From positions 1,178,001 to 1,242,000 of the forward strand of contig NZ_JBEVTG010000001.1 of the NCBI RefSeq assembly GCF_040513375.1: DNA of 64,000 nucleotides, read 5' to 3'. The DNA comes from Flagellimonas_B algarum. GTDB lineage: Bacteria; Bacteroidota; Bacteroidia; Flavobacteriales; Flavobacteriaceae. Position numbers and translations under genes: made by a program. This document shows positions 25,995-34,299 of this stretch, piece by piece (position 1 is the first letter of the stretch; every line of letters begins with the position of its first letter). Below the pieces are notes generated by a model. It saw only the letters and a program-made list of their open reading frames with translations, ran no database searches and was not told the origin of the DNA.

Positions 25995-28766
25995 ATGAAA
26001 AATTTAGTTGCTGCCCTATTTCTTTTAATGGGCATAACACTGTCGGCTCAGACTACAGTGACAGGAACAGTGGTTGACCAAGACGGCAACCCGGTCCCAA
26101 GTGCGAATGTTGTTGTTGTTGGATTGGCTGAAGGAGCCGTTGCCGACTTTGACGGTAACTTTACGCTCGAGACCACAGCAAGCCTTCCCTTTAAGGTACG
26201 GGTTTCGAGTTTGGGATATACCGAAACGACCGTCGATGTCACTTCGGCCGCCCAACCCTTGACCATTACCTTGAACGAATCATTGGCACTGCTTGATGAA
26301 ATCGTTATCTCGGCCTCACGTACCCCTGAACGGATATTCGAATCGCCGGTTTCGGTCGAGCGTTTCGGCTTGAAAGAAATCAAGAACACTACAGCCGAAT
26401 CCTTCTATGGAGGGTTGCAAAACTTGAAAGGGGTCGATTTGAACACGAACAGTTTGACTTTTCAGTCGGTGAATACCCGTGGTTTCGCCACCTTCGCCAA
26501 TACCAGATTCCTCCAATTGACCGATGGTATGGACAACACGGCACCTGGTCTGAACTTCGTACTCGGTAATTTGGTGGGGATGTCCGAATTGGATGTGCAG
26601 AGCGTTGAGATCTTACCCGGTGCTTCTTCGGCACTTTATGGTGCCGGTGCCTTTAACGGTATCTTGTTCATGCGCAGTAAGAGCCCATTTGATTTCCAAG
26701 GAATCAGTGCCTATGGTAAAACGGGGATCACTTCGCAAGATGCAGCTGGCGACAATGCCTATTATGACGTAGGGATCCGTGCGGCCCATGCTTTCAGTGA
26801 TAAATTTGCGGTGAAGGCCAACATTTCCTTCTTGAAAGGGGAAGACTGGCATGCCAACAATACCGTTGATATCTTCAATCCTGGAGCGGATCGAACCAAT
26901 CCGGCCTATGATGGGTTGAACGTCTATGGGGATGAAGTCGGTACACTTTTGAACTTCGATGCCCTTGGCGGTTTGCCTGCGGGTACGGTCGGTTCGGCGT
27001 TCATTACCCGTACCGGTTATGATGAAGGCGATTTGGCCAATTACAATGCCGAGAGTTTGAAGACCGATTTTTCGGTACACTATCGTCCCTTCGGTGATGA
27101 TCTTGAACTTATCTACAATGGTAGGATCGGTCGTGGTACGACCATCTATCAAGGGATCAATAGATACTCCGTTGATGGATTCACCTTGCAACAGCATAAA
27201 TTGGAATTGAAGAACGACAACTTCTTCATTCGTGGATACATCGTTTCCGAAAACTCAGGGAACGCTTACGACACCCGCTTTGCAGCGATCAACGTCAATA
27301 GGAGATGGAAGTCTGATTTGGATTGGTTCGGGGATTATGCGGCCACCTTTATCGGCGCCAAGCTCGGTGTGGGTACCGGCGTATTGGCCACTGACGAACA
27401 GGCCCATGCCGCGGCCCGTATAGCAGCCGATACTGGGCGGTTTGAACCAGGCACGGCACAGTTCCAAAGTGCGTTCAATGAAGTAATCAATGATGGTGAT
27501 TTAACTACAGGTGCGAAATTCATCGATAATACGAAATTCCGCCACGTGAACGGTAACTATAACTTGGCACATCTGATTGACGATTGGGCCGATATCCAAG
27601 TGGGTGGTTCCTTTAGGGAATACGAATTGAATTCAGGGGGTACCATCTTTACCGATATCGATGGTCCGATTACGTATAACGAGTACGGGGCCTACATGCA
27701 GTTCCAAAAGAAATTTTTGGATGATCGTTTGAAACTGACTGCCTCAGGGCGTTATGACAAGAACGAATTCTTTGATGGGTTCTTCTCACCCCGTGCCGGT
27801 CTTTCGGTCACCTTGGGTGAAAACAGGAACCACAATCTTAGGGTTTCCGTTCAACAAGGTTTCCGTAACCCGACGACGCAGGATCTCTTTATCGGTTTGA
27901 ACGCTGGACAAGCGATTTTGGTCGGTTCAGCACCTGATAACTTGGATCGTGACGTGAGGACCTTCTCAGTGAGCCAACCAGGGCAGGCCTTTACGGGCAG
28001 CCCGACGGTTCAAGTGGTCGGTCGTTCGGCCTATGAGAACGCCTATTCCTTGAGTTCCGTAGGGACTTTTGCAGCAACCCAGAATCCAGCGGATCTTGAA
28101 ATCGCTACGCCAGGGTTGGTGCAGCCTGAAGAAATCACCGCTTATGAAGCAGGGTATCGTGCGCAATTGGGCAAGTTCACCATTGATTTGAGCGGGTATT
28201 ACAACAGCTACTCGAATTTCATCGCGAACGTCACCACCATCGTACCTCTGTATGGTACCGTAGGGGATAACTCACTGTCTTTGTTGGCCATCGCGAATGG
28301 TGATTTTGAAGCCTATCAAGCTTACACCAACTCAACAGTGGATATCAATTCATGGGGAACCACCATCGGGGTCGATACCAAAGTATTCGGTAATTTCGAT
28401 TTGGGAGTGAACTATACCTATACCGATTTGGATTTCGATAGGGCACAGTTTCCTGATTTCAGAACAAACTTCAATACACCGCAACACAAGGTGAAAGCCT
28501 CTTTCGGTAATACTGAACTCTTTAAGAACTTCGGTTTCGGGGTGAACTACAGATGGAGTGATTCATTCTTCTGGGAAGCTTCTTTCGCAGATGGGGACGT
28601 ACCGGCCTACACGGTTCTCGATGCGCAGATCAATTACTCGGTACCGAGTATCAAGTCCGTTTTCAAAGCGGGTGGTTCCAACCTTTTGGGAGAAGAATAC
28701 TTTACGGCCTTCGGTTCGGGTAACATCGGTTCCATTTACTACGTTTCTTGGACGATCAATCCGTAA
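25995..28766 (+). CDS. TonB-dependent receptor with carboxypeptidase-regulatory-like domain
   Basis: A 923-residue outer-membrane receptor. It has a signal peptide (LVAALFLLMGITLSAQ), then a CarboxypepD_reg-like domain (VTGTVVDQDGNPVPSANV, about residues 22-95), the TonB box/plug (LDEIVISASRTPERIFESPVSVE, shown here in meaning only as the LDEIVIS region, and GMSELDVQSVEILPGASSAL), and a barrel ending YVSWTINP. It resembles SusC-like receptors but no susD partner follows, so it is more likely a solitary receptor. Ligand unknown. Strong promoter spacing and flanking terminators make it a single-gene transcript. Confidence 0.93.
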   Translation: MKNLVAALFLLMGITLSAQTTVTGTVVDQDGNPVPSANVVVVGLAEGAVADFDGNFTLETTASLPFKVRVSSLGYTETTVDVTSAAQPLTITLNESLALLDEIVISASRTPERIFESPVSVERFGLKEIKNTTAESFYGGLQNLKGVDLNTNSLTFQSVNTRGFATFANTRFLQLTDGMDNTAPGLNFVLGNLVGMSELDVQSVEILPGASSALYGAGAFNGILFMRSKSPFDFQGISAYGKTGITSQDAAGDNAYYDVGIRAAHAFSDKFAVKANISFLKGEDWHANNTVDIFNPGADRTNPAYDGLNVYGDEVGTLLNFDALGGLPAGTVGSAFITRTGYDEGDLANYNAESLKTDFSVHYRPFGDDLELIYNGRIGRGTTIYQGINRYSVDGFTLQQHKLELKNDNFFIRGYIVSENSGNAYDTRFAAINVNRRWKSDLDWFGDYAATFIGAKLGVGTGVLATDEQAHAAARIAADTGRFEPGTAQFQSAFNEVINDGDLTTGAKFIDNTKFRHVNGNYNLAHLIDDWADIQVGGSFREYELNSGGTIFTDIDGPITYNEYGAYMQFQKKFLDDRLKLTASGRYDKNEFFDGFFSPRAGLSVTLGENRNHNLRVSVQQGFRNPTTQDLFIGLNAGQAILVGSAPDNLDRDVRTFSVSQPGQAFTGSPTVQVVGRSAYENAYSLSSVGTFAATQNPADLEIATPGLVQPEEITAYEAGYRAQLGKFTIDLSGYYNSYSNFIANVTTIVPLYGTVGDNSLSLLAIANGDFEAYQAYTNSTVDINSWGTTIGVDTKVFGNFDLGVNYTYTDLDFDRAQFPDFRTNFNTPQHKVKASFGNTELFKNFGFGVNYRWSDSFFWEASFADGDVPAYTVLDAQINYSVPSIKSVFKAGGSNLLGEEYFTAFGSGNIGSIYYVSWTINP

Positions 28767-28790
28767 AAGGAACACAGAAAGTATAAAACA

Positions 28791-28819
28791 AAGGCACCCA
28801 CTTCGGGTGCCTTTTTCTT
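28791..28819 (+). terminator. Terminator after the TonB receptor
   Basis: Hairpin AAGGCACCC-ACTTC-GGGTGCCTT followed by TTTCTTTT, 24 nt after the stop. Confidence 0.9.
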
Positions 28820-28840
28820 TTAAAAAAAGCAAGACATAAG

Positions 28841-28872
28841 TTTCTATTTACCATTGTAATGGCCTATCTTTG
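28841..28872 (+). promoter_or_regulatory. Promoter of atpD-atpC
   Basis: TTTC (28841-28844, one mismatch to TTTG), spacer 20 bp, then TATCTTTG (28865-28872, exact -7), 61 nt before the atpD ATG. Confidence 0.65.
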
Positions 28873-28933
28873 CGGCCGGAAAAACCAAGGTTTTTTCTTA
28901 CAGTAAAAAGAACAGAAAGAAATCTTATAAGTA

Positions 28934-30442
28934 ATGTCAAAAGTTACAGGAAAAGTCGCCCAGATCATTGGCCCGGTAATCGATGTTGAATTCGAATCAG
29001 GAACGGAAATCCCAAAAATCTATGATTCTTTGGAAATCGATAATGCCGATGGTTCGAAATTGGTATTGGAAGTACAATCGCATATCGGTGAGAACACCGT
29101 TCGGACCATTTCGATGGACTCTACCGATGGTTTGAGCCGAGGTACTGAGGTCGTAGCCACAGGAAACGCCATTCAAATGCCGATCGGGGAAAATGTTTAT
29201 GGACGTCTTTTCAATGTAATCGGTGACGCCATCGATGGATTGGAAGAATTGCCCAAAGAAGGCAAGGACGGACTACCGATCCACAGGGAAGCACCGAAAT
29301 TCGAAGATCTTTCAACGTCAACCGAAGTGCTTTTCACCGGAATCAAGGTCATCGACTTGATCGAGCCCTACGCCAAAGGGGGTAAGATCGGGTTGTTCGG
29401 TGGTGCCGGGGTAGGAAAGACCGTATTGATCCAAGAATTGATCAACAACATCGCCAAAGGCCACGGGGGTCTTTCGGTATTCGCTGGTGTAGGGGAACGT
29501 ACCCGTGAAGGAAACGATTTGCTTCGTGAGATGTTGGAATCGGGCATTATCAAATATGGTGACGATTTTCTTCATTCTATGGAAGAAGGGGGTTGGGACC
29601 TTTCCAAAGTCGATAAGAAGGCCATGAAAGAGTCTAAAGCGACCTTCGTGTTCGGACAGATGAACGAGCCTCCAGGAGCCCGTGCCCGCGTGGCACTATC
29701 CGGGTTGACCATTGCAGAGTATTTCCGCGATGGGGCTGGTGACGGTCAAGGAAAGGATGTATTGTTCTTCGTTGATAACATCTTCCGATTTACCCAAGCT
29801 GGTTCAGAGGTATCGGCCCTTTTGGGACGTATGCCTTCAGCGGTAGGTTACCAACCGACTTTGGCCACTGAGATGGGGGCCATGCAAGAGCGTATTACTT
29901 CGACCAAAAGAGGTTCGATCACATCGGTACAGGCGGTGTACGTACCTGCGGATGACTTAACGGATCCCGCGCCGGCAACAACATTTGCCCACTTGGATGC
30001 GACCACCGTACTTTCACGTAAGATCGCGGAGTTGGGTATTTACCCTGCCGTGGATCCATTGGATTCGACTTCAAGGATTTTGACGCCAGAGATTTTGGGG
30101 AACGACCATTACGGTTGTGCACAGCGCGTAAAGGAGTTGTTGCAGCGCTATAAAGAATTACAGGACATCATCGCCATCTTGGGGATGGAAGAATTGTCAG
30201 AAGAAGATAAATTGGCCGTAGGACGGGCAAGACGGGTACAGCGTTTCTTGTCGCAACCGTTCCATGTTGCCGAACAGTTTACCGGTATCCCTGGAGTCTT
30301 GGTAGATATCAAAGACACCATCAAAGGATTCAACATGATTATGGATGGTGAATTGGATCACCTGCCTGAATCGGCCTTTAACCTTAAAGGGAGCATCGAA
30401 GATGCCATCGAGGCCGGTGAGAAAATGTTAGCAGAAGCATAA
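28934..30442 (+). CDS. atpD: F1Fo ATP synthase subunit beta
   Basis: The 502-residue catalytic beta subunit of F1. P-loop GGAGVGKTVL, catalytic-site GERTREGNDL, and the DELSEED-like MEELSEEDKLAVGRARRVQRF are all present. The N-terminal beta-barrel domain starts VAQIIGPVIDVEF. Full length. It forms a two-gene operon with atpC; the other ATP synthase genes are not in this window, so atpDC is separated from the rest, as I recall for other Bacteroidota. Confidence 0.99.
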   Translation: MSKVTGKVAQIIGPVIDVEFESGTEIPKIYDSLEIDNADGSKLVLEVQSHIGENTVRTISMDSTDGLSRGTEVVATGNAIQMPIGENVYGRLFNVIGDAIDGLEELPKEGKDGLPIHREAPKFEDLSTSTEVLFTGIKVIDLIEPYAKGGKIGLFGGAGVGKTVLIQELINNIAKGHGGLSVFAGVGERTREGNDLLREMLESGIIKYGDDFLHSMEEGGWDLSKVDKKAMKESKATFVFGQMNEPPGARARVALSGLTIAEYFRDGAGDGQGKDVLFFVDNIFRFTQAGSEVSALLGRMPSAVGYQPTLATEMGAMQERITSTKRGSITSVQAVYVPADDLTDPAPATTFAHLDATTVLSRKIAELGIYPAVDPLDSTSRILTPEILGNDHYGCAQRVKELLQRYKELQDIIAILGMEELSEEDKLAVGRARRVQRFLSQPFHVAEQFTGIPGVLVDIKDTIKGFNMIMDGELDHLPESAFNLKGSIEDAIEAGEKMLAEA

Positions 30443-30444
30443 GT

Positions 30445-30723
30445 ATGTATCTAGAAATCGTATCTCCGGAAGCCACCCTTTTTTCGGGTCAAGTCAACGC
30501 GGTAACCGTACCCGGAATCAACGGGGAATTCCAAATGCTCGAAAATCACGCCCCGATCGTTTCCTTACTTCAGGAAGGTGAGGTCAAAGTACAGGGTAAC
30601 ATCGAGATCGATGAGGAATTCCAGAACAAGTTTTCAAAAGGGGCCAATGGCGAAACGGTTTTGTCGATTGCCAGTGGTACCATTGAAATGAAGGACAATA
30701 AGGTCATTGTATTGGCCGACTAG
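30445..30723 (+). CDS. atpC: F1Fo ATP synthase subunit epsilon (short form)
   Basis: A 92-residue epsilon subunit starting 2 nt after atpD. It contains the beta-sandwich domain (LEIVSPEATLFSGQVNAVTVPG, in part; GEFQMLENHAPIVSLL; ASGTIEMKDNKVIVLAD). It lacks the C-terminal helical hairpin of about 45 residues that inhibits hydrolysis in E. coli, a shortening I recall as common in this phylum. A terminator follows. Confidence 0.96.
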   Translation: MYLEIVSPEATLFSGQVNAVTVPGINGEFQMLENHAPIVSLLQEGEVKVQGNIEIDEEFQNKFSKGANGETVLSIASGTIEMKDNKVIVLAD

Positions 30724-30743
30724 AACATGCTAATAACGTATTG

Positions 30744-30771
30744 AAAAGCCGCCTTTCGGGCGGCTTTTTTT
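30744..30771 (+). terminator. Terminator after atpC
   Basis: Hairpin AAAAGCCGCC / GGCGGCTTTTTT with a TTTCG loop and a run of T, 20 nt after the atpC stop. Confidence 0.92.
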
Positions 30772-30800
30772 ATGATTTCAAATTTCAGAGTGTATTTGGA

Positions 30801-31007
30801 TTAAGATTTTTGATAACCAATGATATCGGCAGGTTGACATTCCAATTCCCGACAAATAGCCTCCAGTGTCGAAAAACGGATGGCTTTCGCCTTTCCGGTT
30901 TTTAGTATGGAAAGGTTGGCAGTGGTTATGCCGATACGCGCAGCAAGTTCATTGCTGCGCATTTTGCGCTTGGCGAGCATGACATCTAGATTGATGATTA
31001 TCGGCAT
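30801..31007 (-). CDS. XRE/Cro-type transcriptional regulator
   Basis: A 68-residue single-domain helix-turn-helix protein (NELAARIGITTANLSILKTG, RFSTLEAICRELECQPADII). It is the short YozG-like type usually found next to a DUF2975 membrane gene, and here that gene lies only 3 nt upstream in the same operon. It probably represses its own promoter, where an AT-rich inverted repeat is found at 31530-31577. Local GC is lower than in the surrounding genes, which may indicate transfer or relaxed selection. Confidence 0.88.
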   Translation of the reverse strand: MPIIINLDVMLAKRKMRSNELAARIGITTANLSILKTGKAKAIRFSTLEAICRELECQPADIIGYQKS

Positions 31008-31010
31008 AAT

Positions 31011-31526
31011 TTATATGGTTAAATCGTTTTCATTCTGCACCTTCAAACCCCTTTTGAAAATGGCCGCAACGAACAATACCCCGATTCCCAAAATGATGCT
31101 CAAAAACAGATTATGAATGTTGCCAAGTCCATCTTTTCTCAAAATGATGTACTCTAGAACAACAAAGAAAATAGGGAAGACCACCAGATTTAGACCTGCA
31201 AACGCGTATAGTTGATCGATAACGGATTTATTGAACAAGGTCTGCCCTTGAAATGATTTCATGATTGTTGATAAGCAATAAAAGAACGTTGCGATATAAA
31301 CAAGTGACAAGATGATGCTTAAGATTATTGGATGTTCGAATGGGGCATTGATCATGTTTTCCTTAAATAAGGGTGCTCCAATATAGAATCGCCCATCTGC
31401 AACCTTATACGTTTTGAAAACGAACGATAATAGAATGAAGGTAGCAAGTAAGCTACAACCTAGGGCGAACAATCGGGCGCCATAATAGCACCATGTTGAA
31501 AGGGATTTTGGACCAAAGAATTTCAT
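31011..31526 (-). CDS. DUF2975 membrane protein
   Basis: A 171-residue protein with four predicted membrane helices (about residues 15-38, 68-90, 107-128, 141-158). The layout and the short helical segment SFQGQTLFNKSVIDQL match DUF2975 proteins, which pair with a small XRE regulator. Function unknown; the pairing suggests a membrane sensor or a membrane-active product under tight repression. Confidence 0.82.
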   Translation of the reverse strand: MKFFGPKSLSTWCYYGARLFALGCSLLATFILLSFVFKTYKVADGRFYIGAPLFKENMINAPFEHPIILSIILSLVYIATFFYCLSTIMKSFQGQTLFNKSVIDQLYAFAGLNLVVFPIFFVVLEYIILRKDGLGNIHNLFLSIILGIGVLFVAAIFKRGLKVQNENDLTI

Positions 31527-31529
31527 ATG

Positions 31530-31577
31530 TTATTGTTTAACGATAATAAAATTATAAAAATAATTGATAAACAATAA
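31530..31577. promoter_or_regulatory. Inverted repeat upstream of the DUF2975-XRE pair
   Basis: Arms TTATTGTTTAAC (31530-31541) and GATAAACAATAA (31566-31577), 11 of 12 bases complementary, separated by 24 bp of AT-rich DNA immediately before the DUF2975 start. A likely operator for the XRE protein; binding is inferred. Confidence 0.45.
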
Positions 31578-31584
31578 AAAAATA

Positions 31585-32112
31585 TTAAAAAACAATTAAC
31601 GACCATTCCTTATCTCCCGATCGATAGCGTTTCAATTCTCGGAACCCAACCGCCTTGTGGGCCTGCATGGAGCGCACGTTTTTTACATCGACCTCGGTTA
31701 TGATCTTGTCGAACCGATTTGTTAGGAACCGCTGCATGTGGGTATAGAGCCCTCTAAAAACCCCCTGACCCCTGTAGTTTTTGGCCACGCAGATTTGACC
31801 CATAACAAGGTAGCGATCGTTCTTGTCCATCGCTTTTTTGATTTCAACGAACATGGATCGCAACACTTCGATTTCATCGACGAATTTCGGATGCATGGAG
31901 AGGGCATAACCCACTACTTCATTTTGATGGACGGCCATGGTGTGGGGTACGACATCGTGCATGGCCTTCAGCAAAGGAAAGGTATGTTCGACGGTTAGAA
32001 ACCCTTGGCTTCGCATTTCTTGCTGCGACAAGTTGGCGGGTAGATTGAGGCGTTGAAGGGCTAAAATCTGCCTTAAATGATCGTCTGTTCCTGTCTGTTC
32101 ATAACGGACCAT
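31585..32112 (-). CDS. GNAT-family N-acetyltransferase
   Basis: A 175-residue acyl-CoA-dependent acetyltransferase of the GNAT fold. The acetyl-CoA site is MGQICVAKNYRGQGVFRGLY (motif A, with RGQGV), followed by ITEVDVKNVRSMQAHKAVGF and a terminal strand. The acceptor is unknown. Divergent from bioF with 27 bp between the starts. Its -7 element lies 6 nt from the ATG. Confidence 0.88.
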   Translation of the reverse strand: MVRYEQTGTDDHLRQILALQRLNLPANLSQQEMRSQGFLTVEHTFPLLKAMHDVVPHTMAVHQNEVVGYALSMHPKFVDEIEVLRSMFVEIKKAMDKNDRYLVMGQICVAKNYRGQGVFRGLYTHMQRFLTNRFDKIITEVDVKNVRSMQAHKAVGFRELKRYRSGDKEWSLIVF

Positions 32113-32118
32113 ATGACT

Positions 32119-32126
32119 TAAAGATA
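32119..32126 (-). promoter_or_regulatory. -7 element of the GNAT gene, 6 nt from the ATG
   Basis: Minus-strand TATCTTTA, one mismatch to TAnnTTTG, six nucleotides before the ATG at 32112. It is adjacent to, and divergent from, the bioF element. Confidence 0.4.
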
Positions 32127-32127
32127 G

Positions 32128-32135
32128 TACATTTG
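32128..32135 (+). promoter_or_regulatory. -7 element of bioF, 4 nt from the ATG
   Basis: TACATTTG, an exact TAnnTTTG, separated from the bioF ATG (32140) by GGGC only. Transcription would start at the ATG, so the bioF operon mRNA is predicted to be leaderless. Confidence 0.5.
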
Positions 32136-32139
32136 GGGC

Positions 32140-33297
32140 ATGGCGGAATTCCCACGGCGCTTAGCTCGAAAATTGCAACAACGAAAGGAAGAGGATGCAT
32201 TGCGCAGTCTGGGTGCGGCAAGCGGTGATGTCGATTTTTCATCGAACGATTACTTAGGCTTGTCCGTTCATCCAGAAATAATCGGACATAGCGCAAAACT
32301 GCTTGAAGGGCAACCCAAGGTTATGGGCGCAACGGGGTCACGATTGTTGACCGGTGACCAAAAATTGTATGCCGAACTCGAATCACAACTGGCCGATTTC
32401 TTCGCATTCGAAGACGCTTTGATCTTTAATTCCGGCTATGATGCGAACCTTGGTTTGATTTCTTCGGTTCCACAGCGCAATGATCTCATCTTTTATGACG
32501 AACTGGTACACGCCAGCATTCGGGAAGGTATCCAGTTGGGAAACGCCAAGGCCTATAAGTTTGCCCATAACGATATCGAGGCCTTGAACAAGCTGGTCGA
32601 AAGGCGGTTGTCGGATCGAAGTCCCGGACAGGAAGCGTACGTCATTACCGAATCGGTTTTTTCTATGGATGGTGATTCCCCCGATCTTGTGCGGTTGGCG
32701 GCAATCTGTGACAAATATGGGTTGCATCTGATCGTTGACGAGGCGCATGCCCTAGGGGTTTTCGGCAAGGGGTTGGTGCATCGCTACGGCCTGCAAAATT
32801 CCGTATTCGCCCAAATAGTGACCTTTGGGAAAGCTATGGGGAGTCATGGAGCGGTCATTTTAGGGAGTGCCATGTTGAAGGCGTATTTGCTCAACTTTGC
32901 GCGCAGTGTGATCTACACCACGGCCTTACCCGGTCACAGCTTGGCGGCAATATGCGCTGCTTTTGATTTCTTCGACACCCCTTCTGGCCGGTTACTTTCG
33001 GAAACCCTGGGGCGCAATATCGCCCTATTCAAAAAAGAAATATGCGACCACGGCCTTGAAGGATTATTTTTGGCTAGTGATTCGGCCATTCAAGTGGCCA
33101 TGATACCCGGAAATGCTAAAGTCAAGGCATTGTCCGGCCAATTAGCTTCATCTGGGTATGACGTACGACCGATTTTGGCCCCGACTGTGAAGGAAGGGAA
33201 CGAACGCTTGCGTTTTTGCATCCATGCGTTCAACACACCAGCGCAGATCGAAGGGGTCGTAAAGAAAATGAAACATTATTTGGAACATGGGGAATGA
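32140..33297 (+). CDS. bioF: 8-amino-7-oxononanoate synthase
   Basis: A 385-residue PLP enzyme that joins pimeloyl thioester and alanine in biotin synthesis. The N-terminal FSSNDYLGLS, the EAHALGVFGKG (PLP-contacting Asp/His region IVDEAHA), and the PLP lysine K231 in VTFGKAMGSHGA are present. Starting at ATG 32140 gives MAEFPRRLARKL, matching the short helical N-terminus of flavobacterial BioF proteins as I recall them. Overlaps the DUF2007 gene by 11 nt, indicating a tight operon. Confidence 0.95.
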   Translation: MAEFPRRLARKLQQRKEEDALRSLGAASGDVDFSSNDYLGLSVHPEIIGHSAKLLEGQPKVMGATGSRLLTGDQKLYAELESQLADFFAFEDALIFNSGYDANLGLISSVPQRNDLIFYDELVHASIREGIQLGNAKAYKFAHNDIEALNKLVERRLSDRSPGQEAYVITESVFSMDGDSPDLVRLAAICDKYGLHLIVDEAHALGVFGKGLVHRYGLQNSVFAQIVTFGKAMGSHGAVILGSAMLKAYLLNFARSVIYTTALPGHSLAAICAAFDFFDTPSGRLLSETLGRNIALFKKEICDHGLEGLFLASDSAIQVAMIPGNAKVKALSGQLASSGYDVRPILAPTVKEGNERLRFCIHAFNTPAQIEGVVKKMKHYLEHGE

Positions 33298-33670
33298 GTT
33301 AGTGACCATAGGGAGCTTTGAGTTTTTGGCCGACGTCATGATCATTAAGGGGAAGCTGGAATCAGAGGGCTTCACCGTTGTCCTAAAGGATGAGAATACG
33401 GTAGGTATCGAGCCTTTTGCCAGCAATGCCTTAGGAGGAATCAAACTTCAAGTGCATCGTTCGGTAGCCGAAAGTGCGAGCCGGATTTTGGATGAAATAC
33501 GGAATTATGCCGTTGATGACGAAGGGAATCTCATTCAATGCCCGAATTGCAAGGCACGAAAATCGGAGGTGTATTACCAACGCAATACCCTCTTTTATAA
33601 ATTATTCCCTTTTCTCGAACCGAAAAAATACCGCTGTACGAACTGTCAATTCATAACCCGAGCCGAATGA
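33287..33670 (+). CDS. DUF2007-type small protein with zinc-ribbon tail
   Basis: A 127-residue protein. Residues 1-75 match the DUF2007 'putative signal transducing' fold (FEFLADVMIIKGKLESEG, then VHRSVAESASRIL). The C-terminal 45 residues contain two CxxC pairs (CPNCKA and CTNCQF) that could bind zinc. It overlaps bioF by 11 nt and bioD by 4 nt, so it is translated with biotin enzymes, but no biotin role is known to me. Confidence 0.8.
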   Translation: MGNELVTIGSFEFLADVMIIKGKLESEGFTVVLKDENTVGIEPFASNALGGIKLQVHRSVAESASRILDEIRNYAVDDEGNLIQCPNCKARKSEVYYQRNTLFYKLFPFLEPKKYRCTNCQFITRAE

Positions 33671-34299
33671 AAAAGATATTTATCACGGGCATTTCGACCG
33701 AAGTGGGCAAAACGATCGGCTCGGCCATCGTTACCGAAGCCTTGGAAGCCGACTATTGGAAGCCGATTCAAGCAGGGGATTTGGAAGATTCGGATAGCCA
33801 TAAGATCCAAAGGCTTGTTTCTAATTCAAAAACCCTTGTGCATCCCAATAGCTATGCCTTGAACACGCCTATGAGTCCGCACGCCGCGGCTGATATCGAT
33901 GGTATCCAAATCGGTCTTGCCGGCATCCGTCCCCCTAAAACCGATAATCATTTGGTCATTGAAGGCGCTGGAGGACTTTTGGTGCCGCTGAACGATACCG
34001 ACACGATTTTCGATTTGATCCAGGCTGACTATAAGGTAATCGTGGTGTCTCGGCATTATTTAGGGAGTATCAACCACAGCCTATTGACCATCAAGGCGCT
34101 ACAGGACAAGGGATTCAAACCCGGTATTATTTTTAGCGGTGACGAACATCCGACGACGGAAGAGATCATCTTGAAAAAGACCAAAGCCCGTTTCTTGGGG
34201 AGGATCGAGGAACACCCGAAATTCGATGCTGCTTTGATCGGCGCCTATGCCGCACGATTTAAAAACGCATTGACTACTTTTTTATCCGATGATGAATGA
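33667..34299 (+). CDS. bioD: Dethiobiotin synthase
   Basis: A 210-residue ATP-dependent carboxylase that closes the ureido ring of dethiobiotin. P-loop-like GISTEVGKTIGSAI, the substrate-binding Lys region YWKPIQAGDLEDSDS, and EGAGGLLVPLN are all present. It starts in the ATGA overlap with the DUF2007 gene. Its last 26 nt overlap the 3' end of a convergent membrane gene. Confidence 0.95.
   Translation: MKKIFITGISTEVGKTIGSAIVTEALEADYWKPIQAGDLEDSDSHKIQRLVSNSKTLVHPNSYALNTPMSPHAAADIDGIQIGLAGIRPPKTDNHLVIEGAGGLLVPLNDTDTIFDLIQADYKVIVVSRHYLGSINHSLLTIKALQDKGFKPGIIFSGDEHPTTEEIILKKTKARFLGRIEEHPKFDAALIGAYAARFKNALTTFLSDDE

Noticed and set aside
26613..27197. Antisense frame of 194 codons opposite the large TonB receptor
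   Set aside because: Shadow of barrel-coding sequence; unusual composition and no promoter.
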